A stretch of DNA of 64,000 nucleotides from CAYGSN01 sp964352675 (lineage in GTDB: Bacteria > Pseudomonadota > Alphaproteobacteria > Micavibrionales > Micavibrionaceae), in the NCBI GenBank assembly GCA_964352675.1, contig CAYGSN010000009.1, positions 11,240-75,239 on the forward strand, in the 5' to 3' direction. The notes beneath the pieces were generated by a model that worked only from the letters and a program-made list of their open reading frames with translations, was not told where the DNA came from and made no database searches. Position numbers and translations under genes: made by a program. This document shows positions 1-8,698 of the stretch, in pieces (positions within the stretch are counted from its first letter, which is position 1; each line of letters opens with the position of its first letter).

Positions 1-2
1 TG

Positions 3-125
3 CGCCGCGCCTATGGAATTTACCTTACAAACTCTATCCGCGGCGTCCTGCCTGTGGTAAGTTTGGACGGAAAGTTTTCGCACATCCCGTTTTTAAAAAT
101 CCCTCAATATTTTCACCTAGACTAA
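3..125 (+). CDS. Class IV aminotransferase / aminodeoxychorismate lyase-like, 3' end only
   Basis: The first 123 bases hold the end of an open frame that runs in from outside the window and stops at TAA 123-125. The visible peptide contains LTNSIRGVLPVVSLDGK. This resembles the C-terminal signature of the PabC / D-amino-acid / branched-chain aminotransferase fold (fold type IV PLP enzymes), where a TNS-x-RG-x-xPV stretch helps bind the PLP phosphate and is followed by a short strand and the last helix. It ends 7 bases before the next gene, so the two are probably co-transcribed. Which member of the family it is cannot be told from about 40 residues; a pabC-type 4-amino-4-deoxychorismate lyase or an aminotransferase are both possible. 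Confidence 0.55.
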   Translation, partial: RRAYGIYLTNSIRGVLPVVSLDGKFSHIPFLKIPQYFHLD

Positions 126-132
126 AAAGATC

Positions 133-1044
133 ATGAACAACATCAAAACCCTCACCGTTTATCTCGGCTCCTCCGGCCATGCGCGCTCGGTCTTCCCGGA
201 AGCCGCGCAAGAGCTTGGGAAACTGATCGGTGAGAACAGCTACCACCTCGTTTACGGCGGCATGGATGCGGGCCTCATGGGTGCATTGGCCGTCAGCGCA
301 TTGGAATCCGGCGCACATGTCACAGGCATCATTCCGCAAAAACTCAAAGACAGTGAGCGCATTTTGAACAATCTGTCTGAAACCATTCTGGTGGAAGATT
401 TATGGGAGCGCAAAAAACGTATGTTCAACCGCGCCGATGCGATTATTTCTCTGCCCGGCGGGTTTGGAACGCTGGATGAGAGTTTGGAGGTGCTGTATTG
501 GGGCAATTTAAAACTGCACAGCAAGCCTCTGGTACTGGTCAATATCGAAGGGTACTGGGACAGCATGATCGCTTATTTCAAAACCCTGCCTGATTTTGAT
601 GAACGCTATTTGATCGCGGTTGAAAATGTGGGTGATATTTTCGAAGCGCTGGAAAGCTGGGCACCCGTTGCCGTGCCGCCGAAACTGGACGATCACCTGC
701 CGCATTTCGAAGATGAAATCACGCGCAGCACTGATGATCCGATCATGATCGACAAAGCCAGCATCGAAAACACTTATTACGCCGTATGCGCGCTCGGCCT
801 GAAACAGCTAGGAAAACACAAGCGTGCTATTGGTTTCCTGAACACAGGCGAACAATTTGACGGGCTTTTGAAATGGTTTGAAACCGCGCGGGCGGAGACT
901 TTTATTACACCGAAATGTTTACAGCTCTTTGCAACGGATCAGAACGAAGAAAAATTACGCGACACATTGAAAAACCAGGATGCGGTGGAAATAAATCTGC
1001 ACACCGAAAAATGGGGAGAACGCCGCAAAGCGCCAAGGGATTAA
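133..1044 (+). CDS. LOG-family (TIGR00730-type) nucleotide phosphoribohydrolase with a C-terminal extension
   Basis: This 303-residue protein has the hallmarks of the LOG / lysine-decarboxylase-like family. It shows a glycine-rich Rossmann segment (GGMDAGLMGALA, residues 42-53), the catalytic ERKKRMF stretch (92-98) and PGGFGTLDE (108-116). Characterised members cleave cytokinin riboside monophosphates, or nucleoside monophosphates generally, to the base plus ribose 5-phosphate. Usual length is about 190 residues. Here about 110 residues follow, and residues 215-290 resemble a worn second copy of the domain's C-terminal half (GKHKRAIGFLNTGEQFDGLL against HSKPLVLVNIEGYWDSMI). The PGGxGT motif is not repeated, so the second unit should be inactive. 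The stop overlaps the stop of the opposite-strand gene by 4 bases. True substrate unknown. Confidence 0.85.
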   Translation: MNNIKTLTVYLGSSGHARSVFPEAAQELGKLIGENSYHLVYGGMDAGLMGALAVSALESGAHVTGIIPQKLKDSERILNNLSETILVEDLWERKKRMFNRADAIISLPGGFGTLDESLEVLYWGNLKLHSKPLVLVNIEGYWDSMIAYFKTLPDFDERYLIAVENVGDIFEALESWAPVAVPPKLDDHLPHFEDEITRSTDDPIMIDKASIENTYYAVCALGLKQLGKHKRAIGFLNTGEQFDGLLKWFETARAETFITPKCLQLFATDQNEEKLRDTLKNQDAVEINLHTEKWGERRKAPRD

Positions 1045-2006
1045 GCCACCAATTCATAAACCTGTTCGCTGACGCTCATGGCAACCCGCATCTCTCCGTC
1101 AATCAACTCATCTTGCGAATTGGCTTCCACGATACGGGCGATCTGGTCAGACAGGCGGTCATACTCGCCATGCGCCCTGACAAAAAAGGCAGAAAGCGTC
1201 TCTGTAAGTTCTTCTATGCTTGGTGCAAAAATGCGCGTCTCCAGATCACAGATCATGCCGACCTGCCCGCCTGCCACTGCGACGCGGCCCAAATCACGGC
1301 CCGAACCCCCATTCCATTCGACATCCAGCAATTCCGCAATGCGTTTCGCCGTCTCCCCCCAGGCCGAATAATCGCCGTCGGTTACGATATACATTGTGGG
1401 CTTTCGACCCGGCTGGTCAAAGAAATTTCTCAAGAAGCGGGGCAAGGATGCCTCAGGAACGCCATTGATTGCATAACTCATATACCCGCAATCGAAATCC
1501 AGCCGGGAATAATCAATATCCTCGGCGCGGGCATGAACCAGCTCGTCAAATCCAAAACGCCCCAGCTTATCAGCTAAAACTTCTTTAGCCTCGATAACCG
1601 TCAGATGATCAAGCTCGGCCGGTACCCAGATGGGCGAAACCCGGTCTCCGGGACACAAATGCGGGTACCAGGACAACAAACGCCGTCCATTGACAAGATA
1701 ATCAACCCTGCCTTCATGATCCTCCTCACCTAAAACCGAAGGACGATGCTGAGAATCATCGCGCAAAACTTTGCGTATATTCTTGTGTTTGGAAGATAAA
1801 ACCAGAAGATGATCAAAACTGGCGCGGAAACGATCCGTTAAAACACCGTCCCCTGCGCCGATATCGGCTACTCTTTTATGCCCGTCGGCTGCGATAATCT
1901 CCGCCAAAGCCTCGCCAACGATTGTTTTGCCATTTGTACGGCTTGTATAACGCTCAAAACGCCGCTTGTATTCGGATTCGTAATCTTTCTGGGCGGTGAT
2001 GTTCAT
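1041..2006 (-). CDS. Class I SAM-dependent methyltransferase-like protein
   Basis: A 321-residue soluble protein with a SAM-binding motif I, VADIGAGDGVL (residues 46-56), followed by spacing typical of a class I Rossmann methyltransferase. The region after residue 90 is not close to any methyltransferase I can name, and the substrate is unknown. No signal peptide or membrane segment is visible. It lies 22 bases downstream of a possible small ORF on the same strand (2029-2208). Its stop shares the TTAA at 1041-1044 with the convergent LOG-family gene. The fold is fairly safe; the activity is inferred from one motif. Confidence 0.65.
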   Translation of the reverse strand: MNITAQKDYESEYKRRFERYTSRTNGKTIVGEALAEIIAADGHKRVADIGAGDGVLTDRFRASFDHLLVLSSKHKNIRKVLRDDSQHRPSVLGEEDHEGRVDYLVNGRRLLSWYPHLCPGDRVSPIWVPAELDHLTVIEAKEVLADKLGRFGFDELVHARAEDIDYSRLDFDCGYMSYAINGVPEASLPRFLRNFFDQPGRKPTMYIVTDGDYSAWGETAKRIAELLDVEWNGGSGRDLGRVAVAGGQVGMICDLETRIFAPSIEELTETLSAFFVRAHGEYDRLSDQIARIVEANSQDELIDGEMRVAMSVSEQVYELVA

Positions 2007-2028
2007 ATTTTACTCAGAAAAAACGGTC

Positions 2029-2208
2029 TTATTCGTCGGGAGACCTATATCCGAAACCTTCACAGCCTGTTGTTGTTTCCGAGGCAATCTCCGGCCCAAT
2101 AACTTTACCGGGTGGCATGGAACAGCCAAAAGATTCGCATGGCGGGTCTGCCGCATCCGCAAATGTTCTCTTTTCGGATGCTCCGCCCGATCTTTGTTGA
2201 TCCCTCAT
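2029..2208 (-). CDS. Small hypothetical protein (59 aa)
   Basis: An uninterrupted 59-codon frame opens with ATG at 2208, preceded by GGAAGGA seven bases upstream, a good Shine-Dalgarno sequence. The product is hydrophilic, with three Cys, and begins MRDQQRSGGASEKRTF. It has no membrane segment and I recognise no family. It ends 22 bases before the methyltransferase gene on the same strand, so it may be the first gene of a two-gene unit. Support comes only from the ribosome-binding site, the frame length and the context. It could be a chance ORF. Confidence 0.4.
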   Translation of the reverse strand: MRDQQRSGGASEKRTFADAADPPCESFGCSMPPGKVIGPEIASETTTGCEGFGYRSPDE

Positions 2209-2282
2209 AACAAATTCCTTCCATAATGTGAATGCACTTTCTTTTCACATATACGGCCAGTTTTGTCAATATAATGGAAAAT

Positions 2283-2711
2283 CTAAAACTGTATCTCGCC
2301 AGTTACGGCCTCAAGCTTGGATTTTGCAAGGGCGATCCGCTTGACGATTCGGGCCTTGTCCACCGCTTCAACCGCCATACCCAGATCATCATTCAGATCG
2401 GCAATTTGACGCTCCAGTTCAGCCTGGTCAATCTCGTTCACATTCACGGCTTCCTCGGCCAGGACGGTGCAACTCTCTCCAGTGACATCAGCAAATCCCC
2501 CGGCGATAAATATCCGGCGCGGTTCATCGTCGCCTTCCTTGCCGGAGAAAATCTGCACCACACCGGGTTTCAGCGCCACAACGAAGGAGGCATGACCGGC
2601 ACCGACACCCATCTCCCCTTCCGTACCAGGCAGAACAGCGTGCTCCACCGGCTCGGAAATCAGTTTTTCTTCGGGGGAAACCAGTTCAAAATTGATTTGT
2701 GTGCTAGCCAT
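2283..2711 (-). CDS. atpC: ATP synthase F1 epsilon subunit
   Basis: This 142-residue protein matches the F1 epsilon subunit. It has an N-terminal beta-sandwich with the family pattern LVSPEEKLISEPVEHAVLPG and GEMGVGAGHA (residues 10-45), followed by a helical hairpin. It sits in the central stalk with gamma, contacts the c-ring and can inhibit ATP hydrolysis through its C-terminal helices. It is the last gene of the atp operon and starts 15 bases after atpD ends. No clear terminator is visible downstream. Confidence 0.96.
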   Translation of the reverse strand: MASTQINFELVSPEEKLISEPVEHAVLPGTEGEMGVGAGHASFVVALKPGVVQIFSGKEGDDEPRRIFIAGGFADVTGESCTVLAEEAVNVNEIDQAELERQIADLNDDLGMAVEAVDKARIVKRIALAKSKLEAVTGEIQF

Positions 2712-2726
2712 ATTCCTAAGCGTTCC

Positions 2727-4202
2727 TTATGCAGCTTCCTGTGCCATCTTCTTGGCCTTCTCCACCACCTGCTCAATTGTGCCGGTCATGTAGAACGCGC
2801 TTTCCGGGATATGGTCGTAATCACCATCCACAATACCCTTAAAGCCCTTGATTGTGTCTTCCAGCGATACGAATACGCCGGGAGAACCGGTAAAGACTTC
2901 CGCCACGTGGAAAGGCTGGGACAGGAATCTTTGGATCTTACGCGCGCGCGCAACCACCAGCTTGTCATCCTCGGACAATTCATCCATCCCTAGAATGGCG
3001 ATAATGTCCTGCAGATTCTTATAGGTCTGCAAGGTCTGCTGTACACGGTTGGCCACGTCATAGTGATCCTGACCAATGATACGCGCATCGAGAATACGGG
3101 ATGTGGAATCCAGCGGGTCCACCGCCGGATAAATCCCCTGCTCCGCAATCGAACGGGACAGAACCGTGGTCGCATCCAGGTGAGAGAACGTCGTAGCCGG
3201 GGCCGGGTCGGTCAAGTCGTCAGCAGGCACATAGACGGCCTGCACCGATGTAATCGAACCCTTATTGGTCGATGTAATGCGCTCCTGCATCTTACCCATT
3301 TCGGTCGATAGCGTTGGCTGATAACCAACAGCCGAAGGAATACGGCCCAACAACGCGGACACCTCGGAACCGGCCTGGGTAAAGCGGAAGATGTTATCCA
3401 GGAAGAACAGAACGTCCTGGCCTTCCTCATCACGGAAATATTCCGCCATGGTCAAGGCAGACAGGGCAACGCGCGCACGCGCGCCTGGTGGCTCATTCAT
3501 CTGACCGTAGACCAGCGCCACTTTTGAGTTTTTGTAATCGTGCTCTTTAATAACGCCGGATTCCATCATCTCGTGATAGAGGTCATTCCCTTCGCGGGTA
3601 CGCTCACCCACGCCGCCGAACACGGACACGCCGCCGTGCCCCTTGGCAATGTTGTTGATCAGCTCCATGATCGTGACGGTCTTACCAACCCCGGCACCAC
3701 CGAACAGACCAATTTTACCGCCCTTGGCGTAAGGACACAGAAGGTCAATAACCTTGATTCCTGTGATAAGCTGCTCGGTTTCCGTTGCCTGATCGGCAAA
3801 GCTGGGCGCTTCGCGGTGAATCGCCCACTTTTCCTTTGTCTCAACCGCCGGACCTTCGTCAATTTCCTTGCCCAGAACATCCATAATCCGGCCCAGAGTC
3901 TGCGGGCCGACCGGCACCTGAATCGCATCGCCGGTATCGACAACTTCTGAACCGCGCACCAGACCGTCGGTCATGTCCATCGCAATCGCGCGCACGGTGT
4001 TTTCGCCCAAATGCTGCGCAACCTCCAGAACCAGACGCTGGCCGTTATTGTCAGTTTCCAGAGCGTTCAAAATCGCGGGCACTTCACCCTCTTCGAACTG
4101 CACGTCCACGACCGCGCCCAAAACCTGAAGGATCTTTCCTTTTGCTCCTGTCGCGCCGATTACGCTTGCGGATGATTTAGTTGTCTTCGCTGCTTTCGCC
4201 AT
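2727..4202 (-). CDS. atpD: ATP synthase F1 beta subunit
   Basis: The catalytic beta subunit of F1, 491 residues from the chosen start. The Walker A motif GGAGVGKT is at residues 168-175, followed by the GERTREGNDLY region and the Walker B segment (VLFFLDNIFRF). I place the start at ATG 4202 because AGAGGA lies seven bases upstream. The longer frame to 4238 would add twelve residues and deepen the overlap with the gene upstream. The N-terminus carries an Ala/Lys/Thr/Ser-rich extension of roughly 20 residues before GKILQVLGAVVDV, a feature I associate with alphaproteobacterial beta subunits. In the operon it follows a phosphatase gene rather than atpG, which is unusual. Confidence 0.98.
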   Translation of the reverse strand: MAKAAKTTKSSASVIGATGAKGKILQVLGAVVDVQFEEGEVPAILNALETDNNGQRLVLEVAQHLGENTVRAIAMDMTDGLVRGSEVVDTGDAIQVPVGPQTLGRIMDVLGKEIDEGPAVETKEKWAIHREAPSFADQATETEQLITGIKVIDLLCPYAKGGKIGLFGGAGVGKTVTIMELINNIAKGHGGVSVFGGVGERTREGNDLYHEMMESGVIKEHDYKNSKVALVYGQMNEPPGARARVALSALTMAEYFRDEEGQDVLFFLDNIFRFTQAGSEVSALLGRIPSAVGYQPTLSTEMGKMQERITSTNKGSITSVQAVYVPADDLTDPAPATTFSHLDATTVLSRSIAEQGIYPAVDPLDSTSRILDARIIGQDHYDVANRVQQTLQTYKNLQDIIAILGMDELSEDDKLVVARARKIQRFLSQPFHVAEVFTGSPGVFVSLEDTIKGFKGIVDGDYDHIPESAFYMTGTIEQVVEKAKKMAQEAA

Positions 4203-4992
4203 TTTTTCCTCTTTTACGTTTCTGTTGTCTGTCTTCAAAATTCGTTTTTGCCAAATCTATAATCTCTGCATATTCGGGATCTTTCAGCAGAGCGGTAAAA
4301 ACCTGCTTTGCCAAGGCAATTCCGGCCTCAGTATCGCTGGGATAATGCACCCCTGCAATCTCCCGGCGCAGCCCGATCCTTTTCGCCAGTATTTCATAGC
4401 GTTCCTTGCCCTCCGGGTCAATAGCGCTTAGCACCTGAGCGACCATAAAAGATTGCGCCGCGTGACCGGACGGATAGGACGCATGATGCGGCACATCAAT
4501 AACCGTTTCCAGGTCCGGCTGCAATTGCGTCGGCCGTGCCCTTTTATATTTGAATTTCTCGCGCAAGACAAAGAAGTTAACCTCAGCCAAAGCGTTATTC
4601 ACAGCGCGAATCAGCGCTGCATCTTCAACCTTGTTCTCCGGCCAGTGCGACCACATCACCTCATCCGGCGGGGTGTAATTGTCGCGGATAATCAACTCCA
4701 CCACGTCTTCACTGCGCGCATTCTGGGCGTAAGACTGCAATTGTACGGTTTCCGCCTTTGTTTGCAGGCTGTCATTTTCAGGGGGCGGCTGGATGCCAAA
4801 ATCCTCATCGCGCGCCAGATAGGCCGGACCGGTCTCAATAAAGCGCAAAAGCTGCGGGTCCCAGTTTTCATCGGCATAGCGCGCATAAACGGCATCCGCG
4901 GTCTGCTCCTGAGCCAGCACCCGCTGCCCGGCATGCAGGGCAAGGAAAACAATGGCCGAAAAGGCAACTGTAAGAAAAAATCTCATACCCAC
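4177..4992 (-). CDS. Secreted PAP2-family (class A-like) acid phosphatase
   Basis: A 271-residue protein with an N-terminal signal peptide (hydrophobic stretch about residues 5-25, likely cleavage near VLAQ-EQ). It carries the three PAP2 / vanadium-haloperoxidase signatures in order: K-x6-RP (K146 to R153-P154), PSGH (174-177) and R-x5-H-x3-D (R210, H216, D220). These residues form the phosphate pocket, with His216 as the nucleophile. The predicted role is a periplasmic non-specific phosphomonoesterase. The gene sits inside the atp operon between atpG and atpD, and its 3' end overlaps the atpD start by 26 bases, so translation may be coupled. The C-terminal tail is Lys/Arg rich. Substrate unknown. 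Confidence 0.85.
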   Translation of the reverse strand: MGMRFFLTVAFSAIVFLALHAGQRVLAQEQTADAVYARYADENWDPQLLRFIETGPAYLARDEDFGIQPPPENDSLQTKAETVQLQSYAQNARSEDVVELIIRDNYTPPDEVMWSHWPENKVEDAALIRAVNNALAEVNFFVLREKFKYKRARPTQLQPDLETVIDVPHHASYPSGHAAQSFMVAQVLSAIDPEGKERYEILAKRIGLRREIAGVHYPSDTEAGIALAKQVFTALLKDPEYAEIIDLAKTNFEDRQQKRKRGKNGESSEDN

Positions 4993-5052
4993 GAATTAGA
5001 GTGTTCTTGCGGGTTTTTCAAGAATAAAGAGAGATTTTAAACGCGCCTGAAA

Positions 5053-5361
5053 CTATGCAACCAACTCGACAACAGGCGCTTCCTCCTGCATAGTCTCTTC
5101 ACGGCGCCCCTCAGCCACGGCGATTGCGGCGAGAATATCCGGGTCGTTCGCCATTTCTTCAAGGAATTTTCTCGTATTGATGCGAGACAGCTCCGCAGCT
5201 TCCAGTTCCGCAGCGCTCAAATCCCTATCAGCGTCTGCTGCATCTTGGCTCATGGACTTCATATCCGCAAGAAGCTCATCCCACCGGCGCTCTGCAATAT
5301 TCGCCACCCCCAACGGCGCGGTGGTTCCTGCTGCCTGACTTAGTAATTGCGCTAGTTTCAT
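5053..5361 (-). CDS. Small acidic hypothetical protein inside the atp operon
   Basis: A 102-residue acidic, mostly helical protein (MKLAQLLSQAAG...VVELVA) with no recognised domain. ATG 5361 is preceded by GGGAGAG about five bases upstream, which supports translation. It lies between atpG and the PAP2 phosphatase on the same strand, in place of the direct atpG-atpD junction found in most bacteria. The hydrophobic N-terminal 20 residues are too weak for a clear signal peptide. Function unknown. Confidence 0.65.
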   Translation of the reverse strand: MKLAQLLSQAAGTTAPLGVANIAERRWDELLADMKSMSQDAADADRDLSAAELEAAELSRINTRKFLEEMANDPDILAAIAVAEGRREETMQEEAPVVELVA

Positions 5362-5499
5362 GTTTCTCTCCCTGTTTGTTTATAAACTACATTGTTTTTT
5401 ATTTTAATATTGCGCAACTGAAAACCGGGGGAAAGATCTTTTCCACAGTTAACCACAGCAAAATATTAGAATTTTCTTATTATACAACTTTATCGGGAT

Positions 5500-6408
5500 T
5501 TAAATCGCCTCGGCGCCACTGATAATTTCAATCAGTTCCTTGGTGATATAGGCCTGACGCGCACGGTTATATTGCAGGGTCAGACCGTCAATCATCTCTC
5601 CGGCGTTGCGCGTGGCGTTATCCATCGCGGTCATGCGTGCGGCCTGTTCGCCGGCGGCGCTATCCAACAGAGCGCGGAAGACCTGCACGCCCAGATTGCG
5701 CGGAAGCAGGATGTTGAGGATTTCTTCTTCCGTCGGCTCAAAATCATAGGGTGAAGTGAGCGTCTGTCCCTTGCCTTCAGCAGATTCCTGTGCCGTGCCT
5801 TTAAATTCAGGAAGCTTAAACGGAATGATCTGCTGGGCCGCCGGCTTTTGTGTCAGAACCGATTTAAACTCGTTGTAAACGAGGGTACACACATCAAACG
5901 ATCCGGCTTCAAACTGATCCAGAACAAACTCCGTCACACGGTGTGCATCTGCAAAATCCACACGGTTCTTGCCTGTCATGCCGGTAAAATCTTTCACCAT
6001 ATGCGCCTTGAGTTCGCGGCGCAGGAAATCCCGCCCCTTGCGACCGACGCATACGATCGTGACATCCTTGCCGTCATTCATCAGGCGGAACGCCACCTTG
6101 CGCGCCTCCTTTGCCAGATTCACGTTGAAACCTCCACACAACCCGCGATCGGCCGTCACAACAACCAGAAGGTGCCGCTTGTCAGATCCGGTTCCAGCCA
6201 GAAGTTTTGAGCTCCCCGGACCTATATTCACATTCTTTGCAACGCGCGCAAGCATGTCCGCCATGGTTTGCGCGTAGGGTTGCGCAGCCTCGGCCTGCTC
6301 CTGCGCCCGGCGCAGCTTGGACGCCGCCACCATTTTCATGGCAGACGTAATCTTGCGGGTCGATTTGACCGATTTTATTCGGTCGCGGTAATCACGTAAA
6401 CTTGGCAT
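5500..6408 (-). CDS. atpG: ATP synthase F1 gamma subunit
   Basis: The rotor subunit of F1, 302 residues. It begins MPSLRDYRDRIKSVKSTRKITSAMKMVAASKLRRAQ, the classic N-terminal gamma helix, and ends with the matching C-terminal helix (LTLQYNRARQAYITKELIEIISGAEAI) that forms the coiled coil turning inside the alpha3-beta3 head. The GLCGGFN motif is present in the middle. It follows atpA after a 6-base gap. The 91-base AT-rich stretch downstream of it, before the next two genes, is the point where the operon departs from the usual order. Confidence 0.98.
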   Translation of the reverse strand: MPSLRDYRDRIKSVKSTRKITSAMKMVAASKLRRAQEQAEAAQPYAQTMADMLARVAKNVNIGPGSSKLLAGTGSDKRHLLVVVTADRGLCGGFNVNLAKEARKVAFRLMNDGKDVTIVCVGRKGRDFLRRELKAHMVKDFTGMTGKNRVDFADAHRVTEFVLDQFEAGSFDVCTLVYNEFKSVLTQKPAAQQIIPFKLPEFKGTAQESAEGKGQTLTSPYDFEPTEEEILNILLPRNLGVQVFRALLDSAAGEQAARMTAMDNATRNAGEMIDGLTLQYNRARQAYITKELIEIISGAEAI

Positions 6409-6414
6409 GGAGTA

Positions 6415-7974
6415 TTAAGCCGCCTCTTTCTTCTTGTGGGTGGAGACATAATTCTCCGTAAAACCCTTCAGGAATTTCTTCATCTTCTCCTCAAGCGCTT
6501 CGTCCAGCTTTTTCTCTTCACGAATAACATCCAGAATATCCTGCGCATTGGCGCGGATATGCTCCAGAAGTTTTTCCTCGTAATCATTGACCTGGTTTAC
6601 GGCAACCTCATCCAGGAAGCCCTTGGTTCCCGCATAGATCACGAAAACCTGTTCTTCCACAGACAAAGGTGAATATTGAGGCTGTTTCAACAACTGCGTC
6701 AAACGCGCGCCACGGGCCAGCAATTTCTGCGTCGCCGGGTCCAAATCAGAAGCAAACTGCGCGAAGGCTTCCATTTCACGGTATTGCGCCAGCTCCAGCT
6801 TAATCGTACCGGCAACCTGCTTCATCGCCTTGATCTGCGCGGCTGATCCCACACGGGATACGGATGCACCAACATCAATCGCCGGGCGGATACCCTTATA
6901 GAACAGGCCGGTTTCCAGAAAGATCTGACCATCGGTAATCGAAATCACGTTGGTCGGAATATAGGCAGAAATATCACCGGCCTGCGTCTCAATCACCGGC
7001 AAGGCCGTCAATGATCCGCCGCCATGGGTTTCCTCATTCATCTTCGCCGCACGCTCCAGCAGGCGGGAGTGAATATAGAACACGTCCCCTGGATAAGCTT
7101 CACGGCCGGGAGGACGGCGCAACAGCAACGACATCTGGCGATACGCTACGGCCTGTTTTGAAAGGTCATCATAGATACAAAGTGCATGCAGGCCATTGTC
7201 ACGGAAGTATTCGCCCATGGTACAGCCTGTATAAGGCGCCAGGAACTGCATCGGCGCCGGGTCGGATGCGGTAGCCGCCACAACAATCGAATACTCCATC
7301 GCGCCGGAATCTTCCAATTCCTTCACCAGCTGCGCCACGGTTGAGCGCTTCTGACCGACCGCCACATAAATACAGTACAGATGCTTGGACTCATCAGACG
7401 CTTTGTTCACATCTTTCTGGTTAATCATCGCATCAACGGCAACGGCGGTTTTCCCGGTTTGACGGTCGCCAATGATCAGCTCCCGCTGGCCACGGCCGAT
7501 CGGCACCAGCGCATCAATTGCCTTCAAGCCGGTCTGCATTGGCTCATGCACGGATTGACGGGGGATAATGCCGGGGGCCTTCACTTCTACGAGGCGGTTT
7601 TCCTTGGCTTTCAGCGGGCCTTTACCGTCAATCGGATTACCCAAACCGTCAACAACGCGGCCCAGCAATTCCTTGCCCACAGGTACTTGTACGATTTCAC
7701 CGGTCCGGCGTACGATGTCGCCTTCTTTAATTTCACGGTCATCGCCGAAAATAACCACACCAACATTGTCGGTTTCCAGGTTCAGGGCCATCCCTTTAAT
7801 CGCGCCTGGGAACTCAACCATTTCACCAGCCTGTACGTTATCTAGCCCGTACACACGCGCTACGCCATCGCCTACGGACAGAACGATCCCGATCTCTGCG
7901 ACATCGGCCTGTGCGCCGAAATCCGCAATCTGCTTTTTCAAAATGTTTGAAACTTCTGCAGCTTTAATTTCCAT
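6415..7974 (-). CDS. atpA: ATP synthase F1 alpha subunit
   Basis: The non-catalytic nucleotide-binding alpha subunit, 519 residues, a normal length. Walker A GDRQTGKT is at residues 169-176, with the preceding PIGRGQRELI, and the downstream signature PAIDVGASVSRVGSAAQ is complete. It interleaves with beta to form the hexameric head. Its ATG overlaps the atpH stop by one base (TAATG), indicating translational coupling. Confidence 0.98.
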   Translation of the reverse strand: MEIKAAEVSNILKKQIADFGAQADVAEIGIVLSVGDGVARVYGLDNVQAGEMVEFPGAIKGMALNLETDNVGVVIFGDDREIKEGDIVRRTGEIVQVPVGKELLGRVVDGLGNPIDGKGPLKAKENRLVEVKAPGIIPRQSVHEPMQTGLKAIDALVPIGRGQRELIIGDRQTGKTAVAVDAMINQKDVNKASDESKHLYCIYVAVGQKRSTVAQLVKELEDSGAMEYSIVVAATASDPAPMQFLAPYTGCTMGEYFRDNGLHALCIYDDLSKQAVAYRQMSLLLRRPPGREAYPGDVFYIHSRLLERAAKMNEETHGGGSLTALPVIETQAGDISAYIPTNVISITDGQIFLETGLFYKGIRPAIDVGASVSRVGSAAQIKAMKQVAGTIKLELAQYREMEAFAQFASDLDPATQKLLARGARLTQLLKQPQYSPLSVEEQVFVIYAGTKGFLDEVAVNQVNDYEEKLLEHIRANAQDILDVIREEKKLDEALEEKMKKFLKGFTENYVSTHKKKEAA

Positions 7975-8582
7975 TATGATTTCCTCTTTTTCGCTTTTTG
8001 TTTGCTATCGTTAATATTTTCATTGGCCTGCTTGGTCATCGCAGTTTTCAGCCGTTCTAATTTTCTGGCAACAGAATCATCAATCATCTGAGAACCAACC
8101 GTCACAATCATGCCGCCCAATATACTTGGCTCCACCTTTGCCTTGATTGAGACTTCCTGCTTTAATCCTTCAGCCAGGGCAGCCTGCAGCGAGGCTATCT
8201 GCTTATCGCTCAGATCCTGCGCTGTGGTGACCTGCACCTCCACCTGCCCACGGCTTTGTGCCAGTCCATTCTGAAAGGCGGTAAGAACGGAACGTAAAAC
8301 ATCCAACCGGCGATTCTCAATAACAACGGACAGAAAATTTGTTGTCAGCTTATCAAAACCGCTCTGCCCAGCTATCGCCTGCATGACGTTTATCTGCTCC
8401 TGCTTACCAACCGAAGGGCTAGCAAGAAACTCCTGGAAATCTTCAGAGGAATCAATCGTTGCAATCAAATCCGCAATATCACGCTCAACCTTATCCAAAA
8501 CCCTGGATTCACGGGCCAGCTCACTCAGAGCTTTCGCATAGCGGGTTGTTACAGCAGAAGAAACGTTCATAGGCGCGGCCAC
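7974..8582 (-). CDS. atpH: ATP synthase F1 delta subunit
   Basis: The peripheral-stalk delta (OSCP-type) subunit. It has the N-terminal helical bundle with RYAKALSELARE, and the C-terminal conserved stretch SILGGMIVTVGSQMIDDSVARKL (shortened here in meaning: family motif GGM-x-V-x-G-x-x-x-D-S-x). The longest frame begins with GTG at 8582. ATG at 8570 (MNVSSAVTTRYAKAL) is an equally good start, and neither has a strong Shine-Dalgarno sequence. First gene of the atp operon; a possible promoter lies at 8622-8650. Confidence 0.95.
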   Translation of the reverse strand: MAAPMNVSSAVTTRYAKALSELARESRVLDKVERDIADLIATIDSSEDFQEFLASPSVGKQEQINVMQAIAGQSGFDKLTTNFLSVVIENRRLDVLRSVLTAFQNGLAQSRGQVEVQVTTAQDLSDKQIASLQAALAEGLKQEVSIKAKVEPSILGGMIVTVGSQMIDDSVARKLERLKTAMTKQANENINDSKQKAKKRKS

Positions 8583-8621
8583 AGGTTAAATGTTTGCTCA
8601 ATCATACAATTGTTTGCGAAG

Positions 8622-8650
8622 GAATTAGCATACCGTAAGCTGCATGACAA
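8622..8650 (-). promoter_or_regulatory. Possible sigma70-type promoter for the atp operon
   Basis: Read on the minus strand, TTGTCA (8645-8650) is followed after 17 bases by TAATTC (8622-8627), about 40-50 bases upstream of the atpH start. The -35 is close to consensus and the -10 is weak. Position and spacing support it, but it is only a pattern match. Confidence 0.3.
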
Positions 8651-8698
8651 GCCCGTTTGAAGAGGTTTTTGGATTTTATTTCTCAGGCGTACGCACGG

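Noticed and set aside
1996..2226. 76-residue plus-strand frame in the region before atpC
   Set aside because: Antisense to the better supported small ORF at 2029-2208 and to the methyltransferase start.
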